Of a DNA stretch of 18,083 nucleotides, positions 1-7,785 are shown piece by piece. The DNA is from Armatimonadota bacterium. Lineage in GTDB: Bacteria > Armatimonadota > SYMT01. The translations under genes and the position numbers were made by a program. The stretch's first letter is position 1. Every line of letters starts with the position of its first letter. The stretch covers positions 1 to 18,083 of the forward strand of contig JAJFMS010000005.1 of NCBI GenBank assembly GCA_020696885.1, in the 5' to 3' direction. A model generated the notes under the pieces. That model ran no database searches. It was not told the DNA's origin and saw only the letters and a program-made list of their open reading frames with translations.

Positions 1-159
1 AAGCGGCAGGGCGGCTTTGCCCGGCCGAGCGGGGGACAAGGTCCCCTGCCGGCCGGTGGCTACGGAGGCCTGCGCCTGCGCCAAGCCCACTCCGAGCAAG
101 GGAAGCAGCAGCGCGGCGGCCAGCCGGGTGGGCGTTTGGTGTCGGTTCGTGTCAAGCAT
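1..159 (-). CDS. Secreted protein, N-terminal fragment (gene cut by left edge)
   Basis: An open frame starts at an ATG whose complement is at 157-159 and runs 53 codons without a stop to base 1, so the gene continues beyond the window. The product begins MLDTNRHQTPTRLAAALLLP and continues LLGVGLAQAQA. That is a short polar start with an arginine, a hydrophobic core of about 15 residues and an AQA-type signal peptidase I site near residue 31, so export is likely. An in-frame TGA lies at 169-171, and a GTG at 166-168 could be an alternative start three codons upstream. No strong Shine-Dalgarno sequence is seen for either start. It lies 72 bp downstream of the SBBP/FN3 gene on the same strand and may be in the same transcript. 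The mature protein is not visible, so no function can be given. Confidence 0.6.
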   Translation of the reverse strand, partial: MLDTNRHQTPTRLAAALLLPLLGVGLAQAQASVATGRQGTLSPARPGKAALPL

Positions 160-231
160 GGTCTTCACTCACAGGCGTTGGTGGGGTGCTGACGGGAAGG
201 CGTGGGCGCCTCCTGGGTGGTCGGCATCATC

Positions 232-3200
232 TCAAGGGGACTTGTAGTGGAAGGTATTGGAGAACACCGAGGGCTTGTCTCCCCGGATAGCTCGTACGCG
301 GTACTCGTAATCCGTGTTGGCGACAGTGCGGTCTTCGAAGCTGTTGCGGTTCGGAGCGAGCCGGGCAATCAGGGAGAACATCGTCTCGCCGGCTTGCTTC
401 CGCTCCACCTCGTACAGGGCCGCCGCCTTGCTGTTGTTGATCCATCGCAGCCGGGCCTTAACCGCCGTCCCGGTTACCTGCAGGTTGCTCGGGGGGATCA
501 GGACGCTGGTTTTCACCACTGCGTCCCGAGGGGTCGCTCCCCGCTTCCCGTCCGGTCCGAGGATGATGACCTGGTAGCGATACTCCGTGTCCGGAAGCAA
601 CTGCTTGTCCGGGAAGGAGAGGGTGCCCGAGTCCACGAGCGCCACGCGAACCGCGGGGTCGGTGGCGGCCTGTTTTCGCCATACTTCGTAACCGAGTTTG
701 TCCCCACCGACAGCCAGCCAATGCACCTCCACCGAAGCCTCCTGGATCTCTCTGAAAGTCACCTCGGTAACCGTCTGTGAGGCCGGCTGTAGCGGACCGG
801 ACGCAAGATTGGAAAACTCGGAAGGCCCGTGGGAGCCCACGGCCCGTACGCGATAGAGGAACGGGCCGGTGCCCGCGCCCTTATCGCGATACATCACCTC
901 CGGTTCGCTGCTCTTGGGCGCAGTGCCCACCTTCACGAAGCCCGACGTGTCATCGAGTGACTTTCGCTGCACTTCGAAGCTCTCTTCGTCATCGCTCTCA
1001 TATCGCCACTTCAAGAGCGGGTCGCCCCCGTCGCGCCCGACGATGAGGCCGGTGGGGGCGGGGAGGGTCTGCGCCACCAGGGGCTTCGAAAGGGAGTACG
1101 CCGAGACGCCGTGGGAATTTAACGCTCGTACCCGATACTCGTATTTCGTGCCGGAGACGAGCCTGGTATCTGAGTACCGGGCGGTATTGGGTGGGAGCTT
1201 GGCGAGTTGTTGGAAGGGCCCCGGTTCGTTACCGGAGACTGAGCGGCGCTCTACTTCGAAGCCGTCTTCGTCGTTGCTCTGATCGATCCAGGTAAGGTCG
1301 ATCGAGGCGTAGGTGGTTTGAGCGGCCATTAGCTCTCGGGGAGCCTCCGGCCCCGCCTGAAGCACGGGAAGCCGGGTGACGAACGCCTCCTGATCCTGAC
1401 CGGGTGGGCGCGGCGCGGCGCCGGCGGTGGGGAAGTCCAGCGAAGTGGTGCTGCCGGTGACGACGGCGTGCCCGAGCTTGTCCACCGCGATGGCGTGCGC
1501 GCTATCTTCCCCACTCCCGCCCAGCAGCGTCGAATAGCTCAGTGCGGTTTCCTCCGCCGGCACCCGGGCGACAAATGCATCCGTGCCTCCGCGATAGGAG
1601 TGGAGCGAGTGCTCCTGTGAAAACGTATCGGATGTGGTGTCGCCGGCCAGGTACACGTACCCCAGGCCATCCACCGCTAGCGCGTTGATATGGTCGTTGC
1701 CGCTCATGACGAATCGACCCACTGTGGTATCCTTGCTGCCGCTGGGATACAGCCGGCAGAGGAAGGCATCATCCGGCTCAGGCCCCGGATTGATCCCGGT
1801 GGGTACGTTCTCCGGGAACCTGGCGGATTGAGTAAACCCGGCCAAATAGACGATCTCACCCTTGCCGAGGGCGATCGCGCGCGCCTCGTCGTAGGCGCTG
1901 CTGCCGATCAGCGTTTCGTACGTGCTGACTCCGCTTGGCGACAGGCGCACCACGCGAATGTCCTGTGAGCCGCCGGTTCCGGTCTTCGGAGTTCGCGTTC
2001 CGCGAGTTTCTCCGGAGTTGATTGCGACATACGCGTCGCCGCCGGAGCTTACAGCGATCGCGCTGGCGGCATCGATGCCGCCAGCGCCGAGGTAGGTGGC
2101 GTAGGTCACCCGGTCCGCGTCGCGATCGAAGCGAACGGCGAAGCCGTCTCGCGCGCCGTTCAGGCGCGGCTGGTGGCTGGTGAGCTCGGGCTTGAGCGGG
2201 CTTTCGAGCAGGTCGGGAGACTCGGTATAGCCGGAGACGTGCGGGTTTCCCGCGCCATCCAACCCGATGCCGGTGCCCGCGTCGGAGCGGTCGCCTCCGT
2301 AGAAGAACGAATACTCCAGGCGGGAGCCGTCCGTGCTGAGGCGGCAGACAAAGGCATCCCGGTCGCCGCGTAGCTCCGCTCCAAAAGGTCTGCTGCGGGG
2401 CGAGACCGGGAAGTCGCGAGAGGCGGTGGAGCCGGTGAAATAGGCTCGCCGGTAGGCATCCAACGCGATGCCGGCGCCGGTGTCCTGACTACTGCCTCCC
2501 AGGTACGTGGCGTAGATCAGCTTCTCTCCGGTGGGGTCCAGCTTCATCACGAAGATGTCGGCCGCGCCGCCTCGCTCCGCTTGCACCCCGGCTCTTGGGA
2601 CGAGATCGGTGGAAGTGGTCGTCCCAATCACGTAGGCGTTGCCGTCCGGATCGAGGACAACCCCCTGTCCGGTGTCCGCGCCGTTTCCGCCCAGGTAATG
2701 GGAGTAGACGAGCACCGGGTCGATCACCAGCGGCGCAGACCGGTCATACGCGCCGAGCCGGAAGGAGACGTGTGCCTCGCCCGCCGTAGTCCGGTTGACC
2801 ACGTAACGCACGTCCACGGGCTTTGGCGTGCCACCACCAGGTTGATAGGCCACCGGTGGCCGCTGAACTACCTCGCCCAGCGGGGTACGGATGCAGAGCG
2901 CGCCGTCGCTCCGTAGCCGGGGGGGCTCTCCCCCGCCGGCAGACAGGCGGATGCGCCCGGGATCCGCCCCGGGCGCGACCTGGAAGTCGTACTCCAGCAT
3001 GCCCTGCCGGCCGTGGTATACGAGGTCGATCCCGGGGTAGATCCGCGGGTAGCTCACGGTCCGGTAAGCGGATAGGCCGGTTCGCCAGGCAGCGGGATCG
3101 GCGCCCTTGAGGTAGTTGATTCGGCCCGGAAGTGGCTGCCCGCCCTTTCCGCGCACTCCGCGATCCGCGCCGAGCAACCGCAGCCGGACTTGGGCTTCCC

Positions 3201-3513
3201 GGCCGGCGCCCATGGCGGCTGGCGCTCGGAGCCGGACCAATGCCTCACCTGGGCCGACCTGCGCGCTGTAGCCGGCTCCGCGCACCAGGAAGTCGTGATG
3301 GCCCTCGGGTCCGGGGGCAGCCGTGAAGTGGAGTGGCAGGCGAGAGTAGCCGCTCCGGGCCGCCGGCGCTCGCCGCAGCGTTACGCCGGAACCGAGGGCG
3401 GCATGTCCGGCTAGGCCGGACGCGGCTGTCAGAAGTGCCGCCCCGAACACCAGCCGGCGGACAGTGCGACTGTGGGCTTCAGGGCTCGATCCGGTCAACG
3501 TCTGCAGGTTCAT
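232..3513 (-). CDS. Secreted SBBP-repeat beta-propeller protein with four fibronectin type III domains
   Basis: A 1093-residue exported protein. Residues 17-42 form a signal-like segment with twin arginine at 19-20 and hydrophobic core LVFGAALLTAASGLAG. Residues 55-265 match the domain that usually precedes SBBP repeats (DUF7948-like; signature YPGIDLVYHG at 159-168, then LEYDF and IDP). From about 268 to 700 there are seven SBBP repeats of the type YLGG..D...IA.D..G..YV.G.T.S.DF, enough for one seven-bladed propeller. From about 718 to the end are four FN3 domains, each with W and a closing YEYRVRA-type strand. The start is firm: a GGGAGGAA ribosome site lies 3 to 10 bases upstream of the ATG. 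Such proteins are cell-surface or secreted, probably for binding or adhesion; no catalytic motif is seen. It is divergent from the secretin pair, which could be its exit route (inference). Confidence 0.9.
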   Translation of the reverse strand: MNLQTLTGSSPEAHSRTVRRLVFGAALLTAASGLAGHAALGSGVTLRRAPAARSGYSRLPLHFTAAPGPEGHHDFLVRGAGYSAQVGPGEALVRLRAPAAMGAGREAQVRLRLLGADRGVRGKGGQPLPGRINYLKGADPAAWRTGLSAYRTVSYPRIYPGIDLVYHGRQGMLEYDFQVAPGADPGRIRLSAGGGEPPRLRSDGALCIRTPLGEVVQRPPVAYQPGGGTPKPVDVRYVVNRTTAGEAHVSFRLGAYDRSAPLVIDPVLVYSHYLGGNGADTGQGVVLDPDGNAYVIGTTTSTDLVPRAGVQAERGGAADIFVMKLDPTGEKLIYATYLGGSSQDTGAGIALDAYRRAYFTGSTASRDFPVSPRSRPFGAELRGDRDAFVCRLSTDGSRLEYSFFYGGDRSDAGTGIGLDGAGNPHVSGYTESPDLLESPLKPELTSHQPRLNGARDGFAVRFDRDADRVTYATYLGAGGIDAASAIAVSSGGDAYVAINSGETRGTRTPKTGTGGSQDIRVVRLSPSGVSTYETLIGSSAYDEARAIALGKGEIVYLAGFTQSARFPENVPTGINPGPEPDDAFLCRLYPSGSKDTTVGRFVMSGNDHINALAVDGLGYVYLAGDTTSDTFSQEHSLHSYRGGTDAFVARVPAEETALSYSTLLGGSGEDSAHAIAVDKLGHAVVTGSTTSLDFPTAGAAPRPPGQDQEAFVTRLPVLQAGPEAPRELMAAQTTYASIDLTWIDQSNDEDGFEVERRSVSGNEPGPFQQLAKLPPNTARYSDTRLVSGTKYEYRVRALNSHGVSAYSLSKPLVAQTLPAPTGLIVGRDGGDPLLKWRYESDDEESFEVQRKSLDDTSGFVKVGTAPKSSEPEVMYRDKGAGTGPFLYRVRAVGSHGPSEFSNLASGPLQPASQTVTEVTFREIQEASVEVHWLAVGGDKLGYEVWRKQAATDPAVRVALVDSGTLSFPDKQLLPDTEYRYQVIILGPDGKRGATPRDAVVKTSVLIPPSNLQVTGTAVKARLRWINNSKAAALYEVERKQAGETMFSLIARLAPNRNSFEDRTVANTDYEYRVRAIRGDKPSVFSNTFHYKSP

Positions 3514-3556
3514 GCGTTCCTCCCACGATTCGGGCTTACGCGGTTAAATTCGCTCG

Positions 3557-3578
3557 CAACGGGAGCGTACTCCCGTTG
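3557..3578. promoter_or_regulatory. Perfect 9-bp dyad upstream of the SBBP/FN3 gene
   Basis: CAACGGGAG at 3557-3565 and CTCCCGTTG at 3570-3578 are exact reverse complements around a 4-base loop (CGTA). The dyad lies 44 bp upstream of the SBBP/FN3 start codon. It could be an operator or a hairpin in the 5' leader of that mRNA. No T-run follows on either strand, so a classical intrinsic terminator is unlikely. On the minus strand a perfect TTGACA (complement of 3608-3613) lies just upstream, but the matching -10 region is weak. Confidence 0.5.
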
Positions 3579-3619
3579 TGACTGCATTTCGGTCGGCACT
3601 CGGCTCCTGTCAAGAAGGA

Positions 3620-3679
3620 AACCGGTTGATTGAAAGTCTATCTATAAACCAAGCTTAAGTTTGGTCGATAACCGGTTAT
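3620..3679. promoter_or_regulatory. Paired AACCGGTT palindromes in the divergent promoter region
   Basis: AACCGGTT occurs at 3620-3627 and again at 3670-3677, where it is extended to the 12-bp perfect palindrome ATAACCGGTTAT at 3668-3679. The two centres are exactly 50 bp apart. Between them lies the only A+T-rich stretch of the region, with TATAAA at 3643-3648, and a third dyad, ACCAA (3648-3652) with TTGGT (3661-3665). Repeated palindromes flanking an A+T-rich core between divergent genes look like operators for a dimeric regulator controlling both sides. No regulator gene is present in the window, and the promoter elements themselves are not well defined. Confidence 0.4.
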
Positions 3680-3738
3680 TCGCACTGGTCATCGGCCATT
3701 CCTTCTGGGGGATTTGCATTGACCGGCTTACACGCTTC

Positions 3739-3745
3739 AAGGGGG
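3739..3745 (+). promoter_or_regulatory. Ribosome binding site that sets the start of the first secretin
   Basis: AAGGGGG lies 6 bases before the ATG at 3752. A TTG at 3719 in the same frame would add 11 residues with no comparable site, and those residues would spoil the signal peptide start (MKRLFG). The ATG at 3752 is therefore chosen. Confidence 0.65.
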
Positions 3746-3751
3746 CCGAGG

Positions 3752-5725
3752 ATGAAGAGACTCTTTGGTGCCGCGCTGTTGCTGGCGCTGCTGCCTCTGG
3801 CAGCGGCGGCGGCGCCGTTAATCGCCCCCGGACAGCCGGGGGCTGGCGCTGCCAATGCTCCGGCGCCAGCCCCGAAGCCGCCCTCCATCTCCGAGGCGCT
3901 GGACCTGGGTGAGTTGGATGACTTCAAAACCGTGATCCGGGTGTTGAAGGGTGTGGCGACCGGGCTGGAGTACCTTCCCAAACCCGGGTTCGAGCCGGGA
4001 ACCCGGAAGGTCCGCAACCAGCTCGTCCTGTTTGGTCCAAGCCTCGAGGTTGCCAAGGCCGTAGCAGCCTGGAAGACGGTGCACCAGCGCAACCTCGCGG
4101 GACTGAGAGCCGAGGTGCGATATGCGGAGTTCGTGGAAGTCCGCTATCTGACGCTGGATCAGGCCAAGACCCTGGTGAACCAGGCGGTGCCTGGGGCGGG
4201 CGGGGAGTCGGGTCGCGTATCGGACCCGCGGAACACGGGTGTCGGAAACGAGGGGAGTGGAGGGCAGGGCGTTCCCGGGGCAGGCGGCTCCGCGGTGATC
4301 TCCCGCAGCACGCGTCTGGCCGGTGAGATCGAGATCCTGGATGGATCCAGCGCTCCCCTCCCGGAGGGGATTACGAATCGAAACAAGCCGCTCGAACTGG
4401 CGCCCGATGCATCGGGACGCAACGCGGAAGCGGGGACCAGCAAGACCGAGACGTCTGTAGCGGTGTCGAATCTGAGCTTCTCGAAGGTGCGCGGCTCCGC
4501 TTCACTGGGGACGAAGGGGCAGCGCCTCCTGCTGGTGGGAACCGAGTCGCAACTCCAATTGGCAAAGGACCTACTGATTGCGGCCGACGTGCCCCCACTG
4601 CAGGTGCTCATCGAAGCGCGCATCCTGGAGGTAGCGCCGGAGACCGTTCTGAACGCCGGCTTCGAGTGGGTGGATAACGCCACCGGGAAGCTGACCGGCA
4701 CCACGATCGCGGAGAAGGGGCCGCATGGATTTGCCATCGGGCGCGTCACCCGCACGCGGTTCGATGACGTGTCAGTGAGAGTCCAGGCGCTGCTGCAGGA
4801 CCGGAAGTCCCGTGTGCTCGCCAGCCCTCAGCTCAAGATCGTGGACGGCGGGGTAGCAGAGATCTTCTCGGGGACGAATTTTACCGGGAGCCTCGTCCCG
4901 GAGGACAATCCGCTCAGCGGCACTACCACCCTGCTTGGTGTAACCCACACCGGAGTTCAGCTTCTGGTGAACCCACAGGTCCACCTCGGCAAGGATGGGG
5001 TCCCCAGCCAGATCACCGTCCGCATCGTGCCTTCAGTTTCGGCTCCGTTGCTGCGAGAGGGGTCGAAGAAGGTCCCAGACCGGATCCTCCGCCGGATGGA
5101 CACCACAGTACTGCTCCGGGATGGAGAGATGCTGGCGATAGGCGGGCTGATCAACGAAGACGAAATCCGGGAGATCCAGAAGGTTCCGCTGCTATCCGAG
5201 ATCCCGTATCTGGGGGAGCTGTTCAAACGCCGGAAGGTAGATAGGCGCCGCAGCGAGTTGATGGTGGTGCTGACCGCCCGTGTGCTCATTCCTGGCCGGG
5301 ACATTCCACTGGCCACCCGAGAGTTTCAGGACCAGGTCCCTGCCCTGGCCGGTTTCACCCTTACGCCGCAGGTCAAAGCCGGGGATCCGCCGACCGACGC
5401 GGTGCCGGAGGATGGACGGGTGGCCGGACTGGTCCGCCTGGTGGCCGCGGCGCCTGCAGGCGGGATGGACGTACGGCTGGAGTTGCCCGATTCACCCGCC
5501 GCGCTGGGACTGGAGTTTGAACAGGTTACCGGCCTTCGCACCGGGCAGGGCGCTGATGACGTGCAAGACGCTCGCACCATCCTGGTGCACGTCCCTGCCG
5601 GCGAGTACCTGGCGCGCTTCCATTTCAGAGCCGCAGTGAAGCACCAGGACCGGGTGGTGCCGATCCAGGCCGTGGTCGGGTCGCAGAAGCGGACTATCCG
5701 GCTCCACATCTTCGAGCTCAAGTAG
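3752..5725 (+). CDS. Secretin (type II/III secretion family protein), first paralogue
   Basis: A 657-residue outer-membrane channel protein. Residues 1-21 are a signal peptide (MKRLFG, then a Leu/Ala core ending AAAA). Residues 50-120 and 120-280 look like two N-type periplasmic domains. The second is interrupted by a Gly/Pro/Ser-rich stretch (about 147-240) and closes with RLLLVGT...AKDLL. The secretin core runs from about 284 (VLIEARILEV) to 515. It contains the conserved LLRDGEMLAIGGLI at 454-467 and VPLLSEIPYLGELFKRR at 478-494, followed by RRRSELMVVLTARVL. A C-terminal tail of about 140 residues (520-657) is predicted beta-rich and Ig-like, and is not part of a standard secretin. The gene is followed after 51 bp by a close paralogue, probably in one operon. 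No partner ATPase or pilin gene is nearby, so the secretion system it serves is unknown. Confidence 0.92.
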   Translation: MKRLFGAALLLALLPLAAAAAPLIAPGQPGAGAANAPAPAPKPPSISEALDLGELDDFKTVIRVLKGVATGLEYLPKPGFEPGTRKVRNQLVLFGPSLEVAKAVAAWKTVHQRNLAGLRAEVRYAEFVEVRYLTLDQAKTLVNQAVPGAGGESGRVSDPRNTGVGNEGSGGQGVPGAGGSAVISRSTRLAGEIEILDGSSAPLPEGITNRNKPLELAPDASGRNAEAGTSKTETSVAVSNLSFSKVRGSASLGTKGQRLLLVGTESQLQLAKDLLIAADVPPLQVLIEARILEVAPETVLNAGFEWVDNATGKLTGTTIAEKGPHGFAIGRVTRTRFDDVSVRVQALLQDRKSRVLASPQLKIVDGGVAEIFSGTNFTGSLVPEDNPLSGTTTLLGVTHTGVQLLVNPQVHLGKDGVPSQITVRIVPSVSAPLLREGSKKVPDRILRRMDTTVLLRDGEMLAIGGLINEDEIREIQKVPLLSEIPYLGELFKRRKVDRRRSELMVVLTARVLIPGRDIPLATREFQDQVPALAGFTLTPQVKAGDPPTDAVPEDGRVAGLVRLVAAAPAGGMDVRLELPDSPAALGLEFEQVTGLRTGQGADDVQDARTILVHVPAGEYLARFHFRAAVKHQDRVVPIQAVVGSQKRTIRLHIFELK

Positions 5726-5776
5726 CTCTGCCACGTTGCATCTCGACAGACCTAGATCGCGATTGAAGGCTCCACG

Positions 5777-7681
5777 ATGTATCTCTTCCGTATCTCAGCT
5801 TGCTTGCTTGCAGCGATCCTGCTAGGGACTTCCCTGGCTGCTGCCGCCGATCCACCGCCCATGATGGCAGAGCCGGCGATTACCACCGGCCGCATCGAGC
5901 TGGGCGATACCACGCACTTCGACATCATTCGTAAGCTACTCAAGGAGGCAGGCCCGGCCATCAATCTGAAGTTCCAGACGATGGTGGATCCGGGCACTCG
6001 CAAGGCGAGCACCACCGTCTTCCTCATCGGCACCCCTGCGGAAGTCAAGGCGGCGCTTGATGTCTGGGAGACCCATAAGGCGAACCTTCTGGGGCTGCAG
6101 GGTGACGAGAAGCTCGCGGAGTTCGTCTATCTGCGCTACCTGGAGCCCTCCGCCGCCCAGACGCTGCTGCGGTCGGACGCGGGGGGGGCGGAGAGCGGTC
6201 TGGCGGCGCTTGCGGTCGACGCAACCGGAGGTGTCCCAGACCGGCTGGCTGGGGAGTCGATCGCGCTCGCCGGCGAGCCTCGGGTGATCGGAGGATTTTC
6301 AACTCCCTACTCGGACAACACGGGTGAGCCCGGTGCGGAGTCCGGGCCCACCCGGCGCGCGGAAACCGGGGAAGCGTTCCTACGCCCACGCCGTCCCGAG
6401 TCGAGCCAGTCTCAGGCCGAAGCCGGCGAGATTACCGCCGCCCTGTCGGGGGTACAGCGAGTGGTGCCCAAGGCGGTCGGTGCGGCTGGCCGACGCCGAC
6501 TCCTGTTGGTGGGTACCGCCGTGCAGATCCAGACGGCGAAGGATCTACTCAAGGAAGCCGACGTACCGCCAGTACAGGTACTGATCGAGGCTCGAATTCT
6601 GGAAGTGGCACCGAATACTCTCGTTAATGCCGGCCTTGAATGGGTAGGCACAGACGGCAAGCTCACCGGTACGACAATCAGGGAGAAGGGGCCGCACAAT
6701 GGGTTCGCGATCGGTCGTGTGACCCGAGACGCATTGGCTCCGCTGAGTGTTACGGTGAGAGCGCTCCTCCAGGACCGTCGTTCGCGATTGCTCGCAAATC
6801 CTAGTCTCAAGGTCAAGAGCGGTCAGCCCGCCGTCATCTTCTCCGGCACCAAGTACGCAACTACGGATGCCCTCATCGACAAGACCAGTTTCAAGAATAC
6901 CATCCGGATCGTGGACTTCCCGATCGGCGTCCAGTTAGTAGTCTTCCCGGAAGTCAACCTTGATCCCGAAGGAAAGGCGCACCAGATCACGGCACGCCTC
7001 ATCCCTTCCGTCTCAGCTCCGGTATTCCGCGAGAACAGCACGCCCTCCGCGGTGCTGCGGCGCCTGGATACCAACGTGGTCCTGAAGGACGGAGAGCTCC
7101 TGGCGATCGGCGGACTGATCAACGACGAGGAGTTTCGGGAGATCCAGCGGGTGCCGCTCCTGAGTGAGATCCCGATCCTGGGTGAGCTGTTCAAGCGCCG
7201 CTTCTCGGACAAGCGGCGCAGCGAGCTGCTCATACTATTCACTGCTCGCGTGCTACCGGAGGGTGGGGACGTTCCGCTCCCGGTGGGTGAGCTCCCGGAG
7301 CAGCAGCCCTCCCTGATCGATCTGGCACTGCACCCGAACGACACACTGCGGGAAGGCGGCACCCTGAAAGGGGACGTGAGGCTGCTGGCTCAAGCGGCGG
7401 GGAGCGGCGCGGACGTGCGGCTGGAGCTGTCCGACGCGGCGTTTGCGGCCGGCGTGCGGTTCCGGGCCTCGAAAGAGCTGCGAACCGAGTCCGGATCGCC
7501 AAAGGTCGGCAGCGCGCGCACCGTACTTCTGCGGATTTCGAAACGGAGTGATGCCGGAGAGTTCACCCTCGAAGCCCCGAGTGTGTCGGAGACCGATGTG
7601 GTGCAACTGACCGCTACCATGGGGTCGTTTACGCGGGAAGTAGTGATCCGGGTGATCGACGGCCCGACGAAGGCACCCTAG
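5777..7681 (+). CDS. Secretin (type II/III secretion family protein), second paralogue
   Basis: A 634-residue paralogue of the preceding gene with the same layout. There is a signal peptide at 1-24 (MYLFRISACLLAAILLGTSL, then AAAA), an N-type domain at about 38-105 and a second one at 110-262 with a low-complexity insert at about 133-230. The secretin core spans about 268-495, and a beta-rich tail about 510-634. Signature stretches are VLIEARILEVAP at 268-279, LKDGELLAIGGLIND at 436-450 and VPLLSEIPILGELFKRR at 459-475. The core is strikingly close to that of its neighbour, including KLTGTTI.EKGPH and GFAIGRVTR, while the insert and tail diverge. GAAGG at 5765-5769 is a plausible ribosome site, 7 bases from the ATG. 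The pair probably arose by tandem duplication and could form a mixed or two alternative channels (inference). Confidence 0.92.
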   Translation: MYLFRISACLLAAILLGTSLAAAADPPPMMAEPAITTGRIELGDTTHFDIIRKLLKEAGPAINLKFQTMVDPGTRKASTTVFLIGTPAEVKAALDVWETHKANLLGLQGDEKLAEFVYLRYLEPSAAQTLLRSDAGGAESGLAALAVDATGGVPDRLAGESIALAGEPRVIGGFSTPYSDNTGEPGAESGPTRRAETGEAFLRPRRPESSQSQAEAGEITAALSGVQRVVPKAVGAAGRRRLLLVGTAVQIQTAKDLLKEADVPPVQVLIEARILEVAPNTLVNAGLEWVGTDGKLTGTTIREKGPHNGFAIGRVTRDALAPLSVTVRALLQDRRSRLLANPSLKVKSGQPAVIFSGTKYATTDALIDKTSFKNTIRIVDFPIGVQLVVFPEVNLDPEGKAHQITARLIPSVSAPVFRENSTPSAVLRRLDTNVVLKDGELLAIGGLINDEEFREIQRVPLLSEIPILGELFKRRFSDKRRSELLILFTARVLPEGGDVPLPVGELPEQQPSLIDLALHPNDTLREGGTLKGDVRLLAQAAGSGADVRLELSDAAFAAGVRFRASKELRTESGSPKVGSARTVLLRISKRSDAGEFTLEAPSVSETDVVQLTATMGSFTREVVIRVIDGPTKAP

Positions 7682-7696
7682 CCGGAGTAGGCTGAC

Positions 7697-7730
7697 GGGT
7701 GCGCCGCTATCCGCCGGTGGCGGCGCACCC
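7697..7730. terminator. Dyad between convergent genes, probable bidirectional terminator
   Basis: GGGTGCGCCGC (7697-7707) and GCGGCGCACCC (7720-7730) form a perfect 11-bp, very GC-rich stem with a 12-base loop. It lies 15 bp after the stop of the second secretin and 55 bp from the stop of the convergent NTPase gene, so it is placed to end both transcripts. There is no T-run on either side, so it is not a textbook intrinsic terminator. Confidence 0.55.
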
Positions 7731-7785
7731 TAACGGAGGTGGGGGCGCGGCAGCCTGAATCGCGTACTAGGATGCGTCTTGACGA

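Noticed and set aside
202..780. Plus-strand frame of 192 codons opposite the FN3 part of the SBBP gene
   Set aside because: Shadow of the FN3-coding sequence; no ribosome site or protein features of its own.
3608..3613. Perfect TTGACA -35 box on the minus strand for the SBBP gene
   Set aside because: No acceptable -10 hexamer lies 16 to 18 bases downstream, so it is not listed as a promoter feature by itself.
3719..3751. TTG start that would lengthen the first secretin by 11 residues
   Set aside because: The ATG at 3752 has a good ribosome site and begins a proper signal peptide; the TTG has neither.
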